Source of the DNA: Spartobacteria bacterium | GTDB taxonomy: Bacteria > Verrucomicrobiota > Verrucomicrobiia > Chthoniobacterales > Chthoniobacteraceae | Direction of reading: 5' to 3' | Assembly (NCBI GenBank): GCA_021324825.1 | Contig: JAJPII010000037.1 | Location: 1 to 46,845 of the forward strand | DNA length: 46,845 bases | Shown here: piece after piece, positions 1-10,900 of the stretch | Numbering within the stretch: the first letter of the stretch is position 1 | Layout of the letters: each line of letters begins with the position of its first letter | Program-made: the position numbers and the translations under genes | The notes under the pieces: model-generated | What the model saw: the letters and a program-made list of their open reading frames with translations, nothing else | Database searches by the model: none | Told to the model about the DNA's origin: nothing

Positions 1-2
1 TC

Positions 3-1826
3 GAACCGTGCGCCGCGCCGGGCGGGGCCGCGAACAGAACCGGCCTCCTTGCCAACCAGAGCGTCCTGCTGGCCAAGACGCCGCCGCAAGCCGCGCCCAT
101 CCCAACCAGGCAGGCTCCGGGCCGCTGGCTGCTGTGGAGCGACGCGGGCGGAACGGGCGGGAAATTGGCGGCCCTCCTGCGGGAGCGCGGCGAAGAGTGC
201 CTGCTGGCGCAACGCGGGTCGGATCATCGACATCTCATTGACGCGTTCCGGCGCGCGGCGGAGTGTCGCGGAGCGGTTTTCCTGTGGGGCCTCGACGCGG
301 CGATTGACGACCGCGCGAGCCTGCCGGACGTGCGATCCTCCGTCGAGCGGGCATGCCGCGAGACGCTCGCGGCCATCCAGGCGCTCGTGCAAGCCGGGGG
401 AGTTGGCGGCGGCTCGCTAACCTTCGTCACGCGCGGCGGACAATCGCAACCCCCTCAATCCGCTCTCTGGGGATTGGCGGCCGCCGTGGCCGCGGAACAC
501 CCGGAACTTCATTGCCGCCGCATCGACCTCGACGCGGACGCGGGCGCCGAGGACCTGGCGGACGAATTGCTGCGCGACGACCGCGAGAACAGCCAGGTCG
601 CCCTGCGCGGAGGCGCGCGGTGGGCGTTGCGGCTCAAGCGCGCGACGGCTCGCGGCCTCCGCTATCCCGCCTGCCGGCTTCGGCCCGACGCGAGCTACCT
701 TGTAACCGGGGGCCTGGCGGGCCTGGGACTGGAAACGGCGCGCTGGTTCGTGGAGCACGGCGCGACCCGCCTCATTCTCGTCGGGAGGGGCGCCGCCGGG
801 GAAGACGCGCTAACCGCAATCGCGGGCTGGGCGGAAGCCGGGGTGGAAGCCGTCTGCGTCCAGGCGGATATCGGCGATTCATCCGGCGCGGACCGGGTCT
901 TCGCCGCCGTCAACGCCCTGCACGTCCCGCTGCGCGGCGTCATCCACAGCGCGGGAGCCGTCGATGACGCGGCCCTGTTGCAACAGGACTGGCCGCGCTT
1001 CGAACGCGTGCTCAAGGCCAAGGTCGAAGGGAGTTGGAATCTGCACACCCGGACGCAATCCGCCGCGCTCGACTTCTTCGTATTGTATTCCTCGGGCGCG
1101 TCCCTGCTGGGTTCCATGGGGCAGGCCAACCACGCGGCGGCCAACGCATTCATGGACGGGCTGGCGCTCTATCGCAGGGAGCGTGGGCTGCCCGCGCTCT
1201 CCATCAACTGGGGCGCATGGCGGGAGACCGGGGCCGCCGCGCGCCTGGGCGTGCTGGAGCGCATCGAGCGAACCGGCGTGGATTCCATCGATACAAAAAA
1301 CGGCCTCAACGCGCTCGAATGCCTGCTGGCTTCCGGCAACGCCCGGGCCGCCGTCCTGCCGATCAACTGGAAAAAGTTCTCAGGCGGGGGCGGGCTGTTT
1401 GCGGGGCTTCAGGCGGAGCAAACCGTCCGGGGGAATCCGGCGGCCGCGGCGCGGCGATGGCGCGACGCCCTGCACGCGGCGGACCCCACGCGGCGCGAGG
1501 CCATCCTGCGGGAACTGGCGGTTTCCGAAGCCGCCAAAATTCTGGGCATCGACTCGTCCAGGACAATCGACCCGCGCCAGCCGCTGCAAGAACTCGGGCT
1601 GGACTCGCTGATGGCCGTCCAGTTCCGCAATACGCTTGCAAGCTCGACAGGGGTCGATTTGCCGCCCACCCTCCTTTATAATTACCCTTCGATAAACCAG
1701 TTGGTCGATTATTTGGCCGTGGCGGGCGGCCCACCGGCAGCGCAATCTGAAAACGGCGGCGACCTGGACGCCATGACGGAGGACGAGTTGGCAAGAATTC
1801 TGCAACAGCAGATTGAACGGGCATGA
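3..1826 (+). CDS. type I polyketide synthase, 3' end (KR-ACP), partial
   Basis: The reading frame is open to the left edge, so only the last 607 residues of a modular PKS are present. The first ~220 residues look like the structural half of a ketoreductase. The catalytic KR half follows (about 231-410), with NADPH motif GGLAGLG near residue 236 and the VDD element of B-type KRs. The expected KR Tyr in the usual NYAAAN motif is His here (codon 1131-1133). An acyl carrier domain follows, with LGLDSLMAVQ and the phosphopantetheine Ser at codon 1605-1607. There is no thioesterase, so the chain should pass to the next protein, whose gene starts 30 bp downstream and begins with a docking-type helix. 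KS and AT domains must lie outside the window. Domain assignment is firm; the substrate cannot be read. Confidence 0.93.
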   Translation, partial: EPCAAPGGAANRTGLLANQSVLLAKTPPQAAPIPTRQAPGRWLLWSDAGGTGGKLAALLRERGEECLLAQRGSDHRHLIDAFRRAAECRGAVFLWGLDAAIDDRASLPDVRSSVERACRETLAAIQALVQAGGVGGGSLTFVTRGGQSQPPQSALWGLAAAVAAEHPELHCRRIDLDADAGAEDLADELLRDDRENSQVALRGGARWALRLKRATARGLRYPACRLRPDASYLVTGGLAGLGLETARWFVEHGATRLILVGRGAAGEDALTAIAGWAEAGVEAVCVQADIGDSSGADRVFAAVNALHVPLRGVIHSAGAVDDAALLQQDWPRFERVLKAKVEGSWNLHTRTQSAALDFFVLYSSGASLLGSMGQANHAAANAFMDGLALYRRERGLPALSINWGAWRETGAAARLGVLERIERTGVDSIDTKNGLNALECLLASGNARAAVLPINWKKFSGGGGLFAGLQAEQTVRGNPAAAARRWRDALHAADPTRREAILRELAVSEAAKILGIDSSRTIDPRQPLQELGLDSLMAVQFRNTLASSTGVDLPPTLLYNYPSINQLVDYLAVAGGPPAAQSENGGDLDAMTEDELARILQQQIERA

Positions 1827-1856
1827 CAAGAGGCGGCTTTTTCGATAATAATTATA

Positions 1857-4800
1857 ATGAATCTCGCTGACGATCCCGGTCGCAAGGAACTGCTCAAATC
1901 CGCCTATCGCAAGATAGAGGAATTGCGCGCCCGCCTTGCCGCCGGCGAGAGCCGCCGGAACGAACCGGTGGCGGTGGTCGGAATGGCCTGCCGTTTCCCG
2001 GGCGGGGTCGTCGATCCCGATTCCTATTGGCGGCTGCTCAGCAGCGGCGCGGACGGAGTCACCGAGATTCCGCCGGATCGCTGGAACATCGACGATTACT
2101 ACGATCCCGACCCCGACGCGCCCGGGAAGATGTATGTACGCCGGGGCGGATTCATCGACAATGTGCGGGGGTTCGATCCGCTGTTCTTCCACGTGTCGCC
2201 GCAGGAGGCGTCGAGCATGGACCCCCAGCAGCGCGTGCTGTTGGAAACGACCTGGGAAGCGCTGGAAAACGCCGGGCTGGCGCCCGATCAACTCTCCGGC
2301 TCGCCGGTCGGCGTTTTCATCGGTCTGGCCGGAGGGGACTATTCCATGATGGCCGTGTTGAATGAGCAGGAGTTGCTGGATTCGGCGCATGCCGCCACCG
2401 GCAGCAGCCCCAGCATCGCCGCGGGCCGCATCTCCTACTTCTTCGGGCTGCGGGGGCCGTGCATGGCCGTCGACACAGCGTGCGCCTCCGCGTTGACCGC
2501 GACCCACCTGGCCGTCCAAAGCCTGCGCGAGGGCGGGTCCAAGATGGCGCTGGCCGGTTCGATCAACCTGATCATCGCGCCCGCGGCCAACGTGGTCATC
2601 TGCAAGGCGCGGATGCTCTCCGCCGACGGCAAGTGCAAGACCTTCGACGCCTCAGCCGACGGTTACGTGCGCAGCGAAGGCTGCGGCGTGCTCGTGCTCA
2701 AGCTGCTGTCGCAGGCGCAGGCCGACGGGGATCGCATCCTCGCCGTGATCCGCGGCACCGCCTGCAACCAGGACGGGCGCACCAACGGCATCACGGCGCC
2801 CAACGGAAACGCGCAGCGCGAAGTCATCCAGGCCGCGCTCGCCGCGTCGGGGCTCTCGCCCCGGGAGATCGACTACCTCGAAACGCACGGCACCGGCACG
2901 AGCCTGGGCGACCCGATCGAAGTGCAGGCCCTGGGCGAAGTCTTCGGCGGCGACCGCCCGGCGGACGACAAGCTCGTGCTGGGCGCCGTGAAGACGAATG
3001 TCGGCCACCTCGAGGCGGCGGCGGGCATGGCCGCTCTTTGCAAGGTCATCCTGGCGCTGCAGAAGGAGCAAATCCCCGCGAATCTTCATTTCCGAAATCC
3101 CAACCCGCTGATTCCCTGGGATTCGCTGCCGTTTCTGGTTCCCACCAAGCCGACGCCCTGGCCCGCCGCGGGCGACCGCCGGCTGGCGGGCGTCAGCGCG
3201 TTCGGTTTCAGCGGCACGAACGTGCATATGATCCTGGAAGAGGCGCCGCGGCTTCAACCGGCGGCGAATCCCGAGCAGGATCGGCCATGCCACTTGCTGA
3301 CCTTGTCGGCGCAGGCGCCCCGGGCCTTGTCCGAACTGGCGGAGCGCCATGCGGGTTTCCTGAACGCCAACCCGCGCGCAAACCTCGCCGATGTTTGTTT
3401 TACCGCCAACACGGGCCGCGCGCATCTCGCCCATCGGCTCGCGGTGATTGCGACGACCGTCGATGATTTGAAGGCTCAACTTGCGCGGCCCTCCGTCGCG
3501 GCCCGCGCGCCGAGCCAGCCGCCGCCGCTCGGGTTGTTCATCGCCGCCGAATCGTTGACCGACATTCACCGCCAGCTTTACCTCGAATCATCCGTCTTCA
3601 AGGCAGCCATCGACGCGTGCGATTCCGCCGCGCTGGAGTTGTTCGGCGCGTCCTTCCCGGCCGCCGTCTGGAAACAGCCGGCGGATTTGCCGTCGCCGGG
3701 CGGGGAGATTCTTTCCTTTGCCCTGGCCCACGCCATGGCCGCGCAATGGCGCGAATGGGGGATAAATCCCGCCGCCGTGAGCGGGTGCGGCGTGGCGGCG
3801 GTATTCGCGGGCGCCCTCACCCTGCGGGACGGGTTGCGGCTGGCCGCCGACCCGCGCGCCGCCGTCGCCTGGGCGGCGCCGCGGGTCACGCTGCTCCCCG
3901 CGGAAACGGCCGATTTCGAGAAAGCGGGAATGCGGGCCGTGCTTGCAATCGGCGAGCCGCCGCGACCCGGCTGCATCGCGGCGTCCGGCGGCGGCTGGGC
4001 GGACCTTCTCGATGCGATTGCAAAGCTCTACGTGGCGGGCGTCGCCATCGATTGGAAAAAATTCGAGAGCCCCTGGCCCCGCCGGCGCCTTGCCTTGCCC
4101 ACGTACCCGTTCCAGCGTCAGGAGTGCTGGTTGAAGTTCAAGCCGCAAGGCGCCTCGCACAAGTCGTCGCAGAAGAACCTTCACCCGCTGCTGGGCCGGA
4201 GGATTTACTCGCCCCAGTTGCGGGAGGAGATCGTCTTCGAAGCCGAATTCAACGCCGGCAATCCGCCGCTGCTGAAGGACCACCGCTTCTTTTCCACGGT
4301 GGTCGTGCCGGCGGCGGCGATGCTGGAGATGGGCAATGCCGCGGGCCGGATCGCGCTCGGGAACGACGACGTCTCCCTCACCGATTTCGTGATCGAACAT
4401 CCGCTGTTGCTGCCCGAGGGCCGGACGAACCTTGTCCAGACCGTGCTGACCCCGGAGGCCGGCGGGTATTGGTTTGTCATTCATTCGGCTGAAATCAATG
4501 ACGCTCCGCCGGCTTGGAAGCGCCACTGCGGCGGCAAGCTGGCCATCGGACCAGCCGCGCCCGTTGCCGAAACCGGCGCACTCGACCGGCTGCGCGCCCG
4601 TTACAATAAACCGGCGGACCCGGAGTGGTTTTACACGAAAGTGGCCGAAGCCGGGGTGGACTATGGCAAGTCGTTCCGAGTGATGCACACGATCCGGCAC
4701 GACGAGGCCGCCTCGCTGGTTCTCCTGCGGATGCCCGCCGACGTGGCGAAACAAGCGGCCGGCTACGGCGCGCATCCTGGTTTGCTGGATGGGGCCGTGC

Positions 4801-7800
4801 AGGCCATCGGAGTCTCCTATTCCCTGGAGCATCCGGAGAGGGACGGCAAGGAACTCTACATGCCCGTCGCCGTCGACGCCTACCGGCTGCGGCCCATTGG
4901 GGCGAGCGAAGTGTGGTGTCTCGCCGCCCTCCGGCCCGAGCGGCCCGGAAACAAGGGGACGATCGTCGGAGACTTGCAATTCTATTCAACGGCCGGTGAG
5001 GCGATCGGGGAACTGCGGGGGGTGCATTACAAGCGGAACGCCAGGAATGAGTTCCTGCGGGAAGCGGCTGAACGCGGGCTGGCGGGCTGGCTGTTCGAAC
5101 CCCGGTGGGAGCCTTTGCCAATGGCGTCCCCTTGCGAAAAGGAAACGGGGTCGTGGCTCATCGTTTCCGACGGGAACCCTGTCGCCGCGGAATTCGCGGA
5201 CGTGGTGCGGCGGCGGCGCGGGCGCGCGACTATCGCCTCGCCCCGGGATTGCGAAGAGGCGCTTCAAGCCGGGCCGTTGCGCGGCGCGGTTTATTTTGCC
5301 GCACAAAACGGCTCCGGACAGGAGACGCCCCGGGCCGCCGGTTCGAGAATCGAGCAACTGCTGCATCTGACGCATGCGCTGGCCCGCGGCGGAGCGGGCG
5401 ATCCGCCCGCGCTGACCGTGGTCACGGAGGGTTTTCAAGCGCCGGGCATTGGAACCCCCTCCGGTCTCGAAGGCAGCGGCGCGTGGGGTCTTGGCCGCGT
5501 GATCGCCGCCGAACTGCCCGACCTGCATTGCAGGATGATCGACCTCGACCCGTCCCTGCCGGCGGCCAAAGCCGCCGTGATGCTCGCGGACGAGCTTGCC
5601 TCCGAGTCCGACGAAAACCAGGTCGCGCTCGGGGAAGGGAAGCGGCTGGGCCTGCGGCTGGAGCGCGCCGGCCAGGGGCTCTTCGACCACGAGGACTCGG
5701 GCGATCCGCGCCGCGCCGTCGAGATGGAGATCGGCGCGCGCGGCGATCTGCGGCAACTGCGCTTCGTCTCCCAGCAACCGTCCGCGCCCGGCCCGGGGGA
5801 GGTGCGGTTGCGCCTGCTGGCCACGGCCCTCAATTTCCGCGACGTGCTGAACGCGCTGGGCATGTACCCCGGCAATCCGGGCGCGCTGGGCGTCGAATGC
5901 GTCGGCGAGATCGTCGCGCTCGGGCCGGATGTCAGCGGCTGGAGCGTGGGCGAACAGGTGCTCGCGATCCCGCACCGAGGTTACTGCACGTACGCGAACG
6001 CGCCGGTGAACATGCTGTTCCGGCGGCCCGCGAACCTCTCCCTGGCGGACGCCGCCACACTGCTGGTCGCGTACCTCACCGCGGCCTATTCGCTCTCCCA
6101 TCTCGGAGGCATGAAGGCGGGCGACCGCGTGCTGATCCATGCCGCCGCGGGCGGCGTCGGGCTGGCCGCCGTGCAACTGGCTCAGCAAGCCGGAGCCGAG
6201 ATTTTCGCAACCGCCGGCAGCCCGGCCAAGCGCGAGTACCTGCGGCGGCTTGGCGTTCCGCATGTGATGGATTCGCGGTCGCTCGATTTCGCCGCGAAGG
6301 TTCGCGAACTGACCCGCGGCCAAGGCGTGGATCTCGTCCTCAATTCGCTGACGGGCCACGCCATCGTGGAAGGGTTGTCCCTGCTGCGGCCCGGGGGAGG
6401 TTTTCTTGAGATCGGCAAGAACGAATTGCTGGGCGTCGAACAAGTCGCGGGCATCAACGCCGGCGCGCGCTATTACGTCATCGACCTGCTCGCTCCGTTC
6501 CGGGAGACGCCCGAACTCATGCGGAAACTCTTTGCCGCGATCACCGATTCGCTCGCCGCGGGCGCCATTCGCCCGCTGCCGCATCGCGTATTCAGCCTGC
6601 CGGACGCTCCGCGGGCGTTCCGCTGCATGGCCGCCGCCAAACACATCGGCAAAGTGATAGTCGTCCATCAAACCGAGGCGCTCTTCGAGCCGTCCGGGAC
6701 CTATCTCATCACCGGCGGCCTGGGCGGGCTTGGCCTAGCCCTCGCCCGGTGGATGGCGGAAGGGGGCGCGCGCCGCATCGTGCTGGCGGGGAGAAGCGCC
6801 CCGAACCCCGCGGCGGAAAAGACGATCCGGGAACTCGAGGCTCTCGGAGCGAAGATCATCGTGGCGCGGGCCGACGTGGGCGAACGGCGGCAGCTCGCCC
6901 ATCTCCTCGCGGCGCATGCTTCCCCCTCGGCGCCTCTGCGCGGCGTCATCCACGCGGCCGGCGTGCTCGACGACGGGGCGCTGCTTTTGCAGGACTGGCA
7001 ACGGTTCGAGCGCGTGCTGAAACCGAAGATCGACGGCGCGTGGAACCTGCACGAACTGACGCTGCAAACGCCGCTCGACTTCTTCGTGCTGTTTTCCTCG
7101 GGGGCCGGACTGCTGGGCAATCCCGGCCAGTCCAACTACGCGGCGGGCAACGTGTTTCTCGACGCGCTGGCTTTGGCGCGCCACGCCGCGGGGTTGCCGG
7201 CTTTGAGCGTCAACTGGGGGGCTTGGGCCGGCGTCGGCATGGCCGCCGCGCTGCATGAACGGCATCACAAGAGCTGGGACTTGCGCGGCTTGTCGGTCAT
7301 CGAAGTCGCGCAGGGCCTGGCGGTCCTGCAAATGCTGATGACGAAGAGCCGGATCGCCCAGATGGCGGTGCTGCCGTTCCCGGAATCCGCATGGAGCGCG
7401 GCGGCGGGCCGGGCGGTTCCCCCGCTCGTCAGGAACCTGGTCGCGAGGTCTTCGCCGGAATCCGCCGCGGCTTCCTCCGGCGGCGCCGACGCGTCGGAAC
7501 GGCTGCGCAAGGCCGCGCCGGAAGAAAAGCGCAACGTGCTGATCGAGCTGGTGGGAGAAATGGTCCTGGATGTGTTCGGCCTCGACCGCCAGCGGAGCAT
7601 TCCGCCCGACCAGAACCTGACCATGCTTGGAATGGACTCGCTGCTCGCGATCCAGCTCAGCAATCGTTTGAAAACGAGTTTCGCCGCGGCGGTTCCTTCG
7701 ACGCTGACGTTCCAGTACCCGACGATAGAAGCGATCGCCGATTACCTGCTGACGACGCTGTCAACCGCCGTGGAGGCCCAGTCGCCCGCCGCCGATCTCC

Positions 7801-7928
7801 CGGTCGAAGACGGGAAGCCGCTTGATTCGCACCGGGCCGAAAAACTCCTGGCCAACATCGATCAACTCTCGGATTCGGACATCGAGGCGCTGCTTGGCGC
7901 CATGGAAGAGAAGCCCGTCCCCGAATGA
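1857..7928 (+). CDS. type I polyketide synthase, KS-(vestigial AT)-DH-ER-KR-ACP
   Basis: This 2023-residue single-module PKS starts with a charged helix (1-35) resembling a docking domain. KS spans about 36-455 and has its triad: Cys209 in DTACAS, His344 in HGTGTS and His384 in VGHLEAA. Residues ~465-750 should be linker plus AT, but the AT is only ~180 residues and the GHSxGE nucleophile motif reads GCGVAA (643-648), so His and Ser are missing. DH follows (His809, Asp978), then ER (about 1295-1605, HAAAGGVGLAAVQLA at 1428), KR (1615-1795, Tyr1761, LDD element) and ACP (Ser1928 in GMDSLLA). If loaded, the module would extend by two carbons and fully reduce the beta-carbon. The malonyl unit probably comes from another AT. 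No clear ribosome binding site precedes the AT-rich start. The stop overlaps the NRPS start (ATGA). Confidence 0.97.
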   Translation: MNLADDPGRKELLKSAYRKIEELRARLAAGESRRNEPVAVVGMACRFPGGVVDPDSYWRLLSSGADGVTEIPPDRWNIDDYYDPDPDAPGKMYVRRGGFIDNVRGFDPLFFHVSPQEASSMDPQQRVLLETTWEALENAGLAPDQLSGSPVGVFIGLAGGDYSMMAVLNEQELLDSAHAATGSSPSIAAGRISYFFGLRGPCMAVDTACASALTATHLAVQSLREGGSKMALAGSINLIIAPAANVVICKARMLSADGKCKTFDASADGYVRSEGCGVLVLKLLSQAQADGDRILAVIRGTACNQDGRTNGITAPNGNAQREVIQAALAASGLSPREIDYLETHGTGTSLGDPIEVQALGEVFGGDRPADDKLVLGAVKTNVGHLEAAAGMAALCKVILALQKEQIPANLHFRNPNPLIPWDSLPFLVPTKPTPWPAAGDRRLAGVSAFGFSGTNVHMILEEAPRLQPAANPEQDRPCHLLTLSAQAPRALSELAERHAGFLNANPRANLADVCFTANTGRAHLAHRLAVIATTVDDLKAQLARPSVAARAPSQPPPLGLFIAAESLTDIHRQLYLESSVFKAAIDACDSAALELFGASFPAAVWKQPADLPSPGGEILSFALAHAMAAQWREWGINPAAVSGCGVAAVFAGALTLRDGLRLAADPRAAVAWAAPRVTLLPAETADFEKAGMRAVLAIGEPPRPGCIAASGGGWADLLDAIAKLYVAGVAIDWKKFESPWPRRRLALPTYPFQRQECWLKFKPQGASHKSSQKNLHPLLGRRIYSPQLREEIVFEAEFNAGNPPLLKDHRFFSTVVVPAAAMLEMGNAAGRIALGNDDVSLTDFVIEHPLLLPEGRTNLVQTVLTPEAGGYWFVIHSAEINDAPPAWKRHCGGKLAIGPAAPVAETGALDRLRARYNKPADPEWFYTKVAEAGVDYGKSFRVMHTIRHDEAASLVLLRMPADVAKQAAGYGAHPGLLDGAVQAIGVSYSLEHPERDGKELYMPVAVDAYRLRPIGASEVWCLAALRPERPGNKGTIVGDLQFYSTAGEAIGELRGVHYKRNARNEFLREAAERGLAGWLFEPRWEPLPMASPCEKETGSWLIVSDGNPVAAEFADVVRRRRGRATIASPRDCEEALQAGPLRGAVYFAAQNGSGQETPRAAGSRIEQLLHLTHALARGGAGDPPALTVVTEGFQAPGIGTPSGLEGSGAWGLGRVIAAELPDLHCRMIDLDPSLPAAKAAVMLADELASESDENQVALGEGKRLGLRLERAGQGLFDHEDSGDPRRAVEMEIGARGDLRQLRFVSQQPSAPGPGEVRLRLLATALNFRDVLNALGMYPGNPGALGVECVGEIVALGPDVSGWSVGEQVLAIPHRGYCTYANAPVNMLFRRPANLSLADAATLLVAYLTAAYSLSHLGGMKAGDRVLIHAAAGGVGLAAVQLAQQAGAEIFATAGSPAKREYLRRLGVPHVMDSRSLDFAAKVRELTRGQGVDLVLNSLTGHAIVEGLSLLRPGGGFLEIGKNELLGVEQVAGINAGARYYVIDLLAPFRETPELMRKLFAAITDSLAAGAIRPLPHRVFSLPDAPRAFRCMAAAKHIGKVIVVHQTEALFEPSGTYLITGGLGGLGLALARWMAEGGARRIVLAGRSAPNPAAEKTIRELEALGAKIIVARADVGERRQLAHLLAAHASPSAPLRGVIHAAGVLDDGALLLQDWQRFERVLKPKIDGAWNLHELTLQTPLDFFVLFSSGAGLLGNPGQSNYAAGNVFLDALALARHAAGLPALSVNWGAWAGVGMAAALHERHHKSWDLRGLSVIEVAQGLAVLQMLMTKSRIAQMAVLPFPESAWSAAAGRAVPPLVRNLVARSSPESAAASSGGADASERLRKAAPEEKRNVLIELVGEMVLDVFGLDRQRSIPPDQNLTMLGMDSLLAIQLSNRLKTSFAAAVPSTLTFQYPTIEAIADYLLTTLSTAVEAQSPAADLPVEDGKPLDSHRAEKLLANIDQLSDSDIEALLGAMEEKPVPE

Positions 7929-10900
7929 CCGGCCCTCCCGAAAACGCCTCGCCGCCGGAGCAGCGGCGCAGGCAGCTCGCGCAATTGCTGCGCGACAAGG
8001 CGCGCCAATCGCAGACCGCCCATCCCGCCTCGATGGCGCAGCGCGGCGTGTGGTTCATGCAGCAGGTGGACTCGGCGACCCACGCGTACCACCTGCCGTT
8101 CTGCGTGCGCGTCCTGTCCGGGATGGATGCGGACGTCGCAAAATCGGCGCTCCAGCAACTGGTCGACCGGCACGCCATGCTGCGCACCACGTTCCACGGC
8201 GACGGCCGGCAAGTCGAGATGCTGGTGCGCGGCGCGGGCGAGGCCGGGTTCGCGGAAACGGACGCGCGCGGATGGCCGGACGAGGAACTGCTGCGGCAGG
8301 CCGAACGGAGCTTGCGCGAGCCGTTCGACCTGCGGCGCGGCCCGCTCGTCCGCCTGCACCTGTTCCACCGCGGCGAGGCCGATCATGTGTTTCTGCTCGT
8401 GTTGCATCATCTCATCTGCGACGGCCACGCGCTGACGCTGTTGCTCGACGAATTCATGGAGTGTTACGAGGCCGGAATCGCCGGGCGAACGCCTCAACTG
8501 CGGCCGAGGGCCGCGGATTTCCCGGAACTCATCGCCCGCCATCGGCAATGGATGGCGAGCCCCGCCGGGGAAAAGAGCAAAGCCTATTGGCTGGAGCGGC
8601 TGGCCGGCGAAATCCCGCGGCTCGGCCTGCCCGCCACGCATCCGCGGCGGGAACCGGGCGCGCCCTCCAGCGCGGTGCATTCCTTCGAGGTGGACGAAAC
8701 GCTTTCCCGGCAATTGGCCGCGCTGGCCCAGTCGTGCGGCGTGACGCTGTTCAACGTCCTCCTGGCGGCTTACCAGACGCTGTTGATGCGGCTTTCCGGC
8801 CAGCAGGACATCCTGGTCGGCGTGCCGATGCTTGGCCGGACCGAAGCGAGCCAGGGGATCGTCGTGGGCCACTTCGTCAACCTGGTCGCGATCCGCGGCG
8901 ACCTGAGCGGAGACCCCGCTTTTCGCGAACTGATCGCCAGGACATGGCCGCAGCTGCACGGCGCGGTCGAGAACCAGGAATTCCCGTACCCGGAACTGGT
9001 CCGGCTGCTGCGTCCCGGCGGCAGCTTCGAGCCGAACCCGCTGTTTCGCACGATGCTGAACATCCTGAAACCGCCGGCGGGCAAGCCGATGACGTGCATG
9101 CTGTCGCCCCGCCCGGAGGGCATGAACTGGGGGGCGCTGCGGATCACCCACTTTCCGGTCGAAGCGCTGGAAGAACATTACGATCTTTCCGTGCGGGTGG
9201 TCGAGACGCGCGGGTATCTGCAGGTCAAGATGCAATACGACGCCGCGCTTTTCGACGCGGGGATCATCGAGCGCTTTGCAGGCGTGTTTTTGGAACTGCT
9301 GAAGTCCGCCGTCGCGGACCCGGACAAACCGCTCTCCCGGTTGGAAACGCTTTCCCCCGCCGAACGCGGGCGCATGATCGAGGAATGGAACGCCACCGCG
9401 GCGGATTATCCCCGGGACGCCGCGGTCCACCAACTCCTGGCGGAACAGGCCGCCCGCACCCCCGAAGCCGCGGCCCTGGTTTTCGGAGAGACGAAGCTTT
9501 CGTACGGCGAACTCGACCGGCGGGCGAACCAACTGGCCCGCTATTTGCGCCGGCAGGGGCTGGGGCGCGACGATCTGGTGGCCGTGTGCGCGGAGCGTTC
9601 CCAGGAATTGGTCATAGCCCTGCTCGGCGTCCTGAAGGCCGGCGCGGCTTATGTCCCGGTCGATCCCACTTACCCGGCGGAGCGGGTGAAGCTGATGCTG
9701 GAGGACAGCGGCGCGCGCCTGGCGCTGACGACGCAATCCTGCGACCACGCCGTCGGCGCCATAACCGGCGCGCCACGATTCCGCCTGGATCGGGATTGGC
9801 CGCAACTGGCCGGCTTTTCCTGCGAGGACCTGCCGTCCGTCAACGAGCCGCTTGACCTGGCGTATGTCATCTACACCTCCGGGTCGACGGGCCGGCCCCG
9901 GGGCGTGCAAATCCCGCATCGCGCCCTGGTCAATTTCCTCTGGTCGATGCGCGAACGGCCGGGGTTGAACGCGGACGACGTTCTCCTGTCGGTCACGACC
10001 TATTCGTTTGATATTTTCGGCCTGGAACTATTCCTGCCGCTTCTGGTTGGGGCGAGACTGGAATTGGCGGGCGCGGACGAGATCGTCGATGCCGGACTGC
10101 TTGCAAGGCGTCTGGCCGCTTGCGGTGCGACGGTCATGCAAGCCACCCCCGTCACCTGGCGGATGTTGCTGGACGCCGGGTTCCGCCCCGCGGGGCAATT
10201 CAAGGCGCTCTGCGGCGGAGAAGCGTTGCCCACCGATCTCGCGGGACGGCTGCTCGCGGCGGGCTTCGATTTGTGGAATATGTACGGCCCCACGGAAACG
10301 ACGGTCTGGTCGTGCGTGGAGCGCGTGCGCGAGGCTCCCGGTCGAACGGTCAGCATCGGCCGGCCCATCGCCAACACCCAAGCCTACGTCCTCGATGCGC
10401 ACCTGCAACCCGCGCCCGCGGGCGTCGTGGGCCGGCTTTATCTCGGCGGCGACGGTCTCGCCCGCGGCTATTTGCACCGCCCGGAACTGACGGCGGAAAA
10501 GTTCGTCGTCCGGGACGCGCAGCGGCGAATCTACGACACGGGCGACCTGGCCCGGTTCCTCCCCGACGGCCGCCTGGAGTGCGTGGGCCGCACCGATTGC
10601 CAGGTGAAGATACGCGGCTTCCGCGTTGAACTGGAAGAGATCGAGGCCATTTTGAACCGGCATCCGGGGGTGAGCGCGGCGGCGGTCGCAGCCAAGGGCG
10701 AGCGCGACGGTTCCATGCGGTTGATCGGCTATATCGTCGCGAAAACCGGCGCGCCCCCGGCGAATGAATTGCGCGAATTCCTGCGGCTGAAATTGCCCGA
10801 TTACATGGCGCCGTCGGCCTTCATCCCGCTGGAAGCGCTGCCGCTGACGCCGAACGGCAAGATCGACCGCAAGAGGCTCCCCGACCCCGACCACGCCAAC

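Noticed and set aside
1853..1858. TATAAT overlapping the start codon of the second PKS gene
   Set aside because: It sits on the start codon itself and has no -35 partner at a proper distance; more likely an AT-rich, unstructured start region.
4986..6671. Minus-strand open frame of 561 codons
   Set aside because: Antisense to the DH-ER part of the PKS; composition is typical of a shadow frame with many His, Arg and Gln and no domain.
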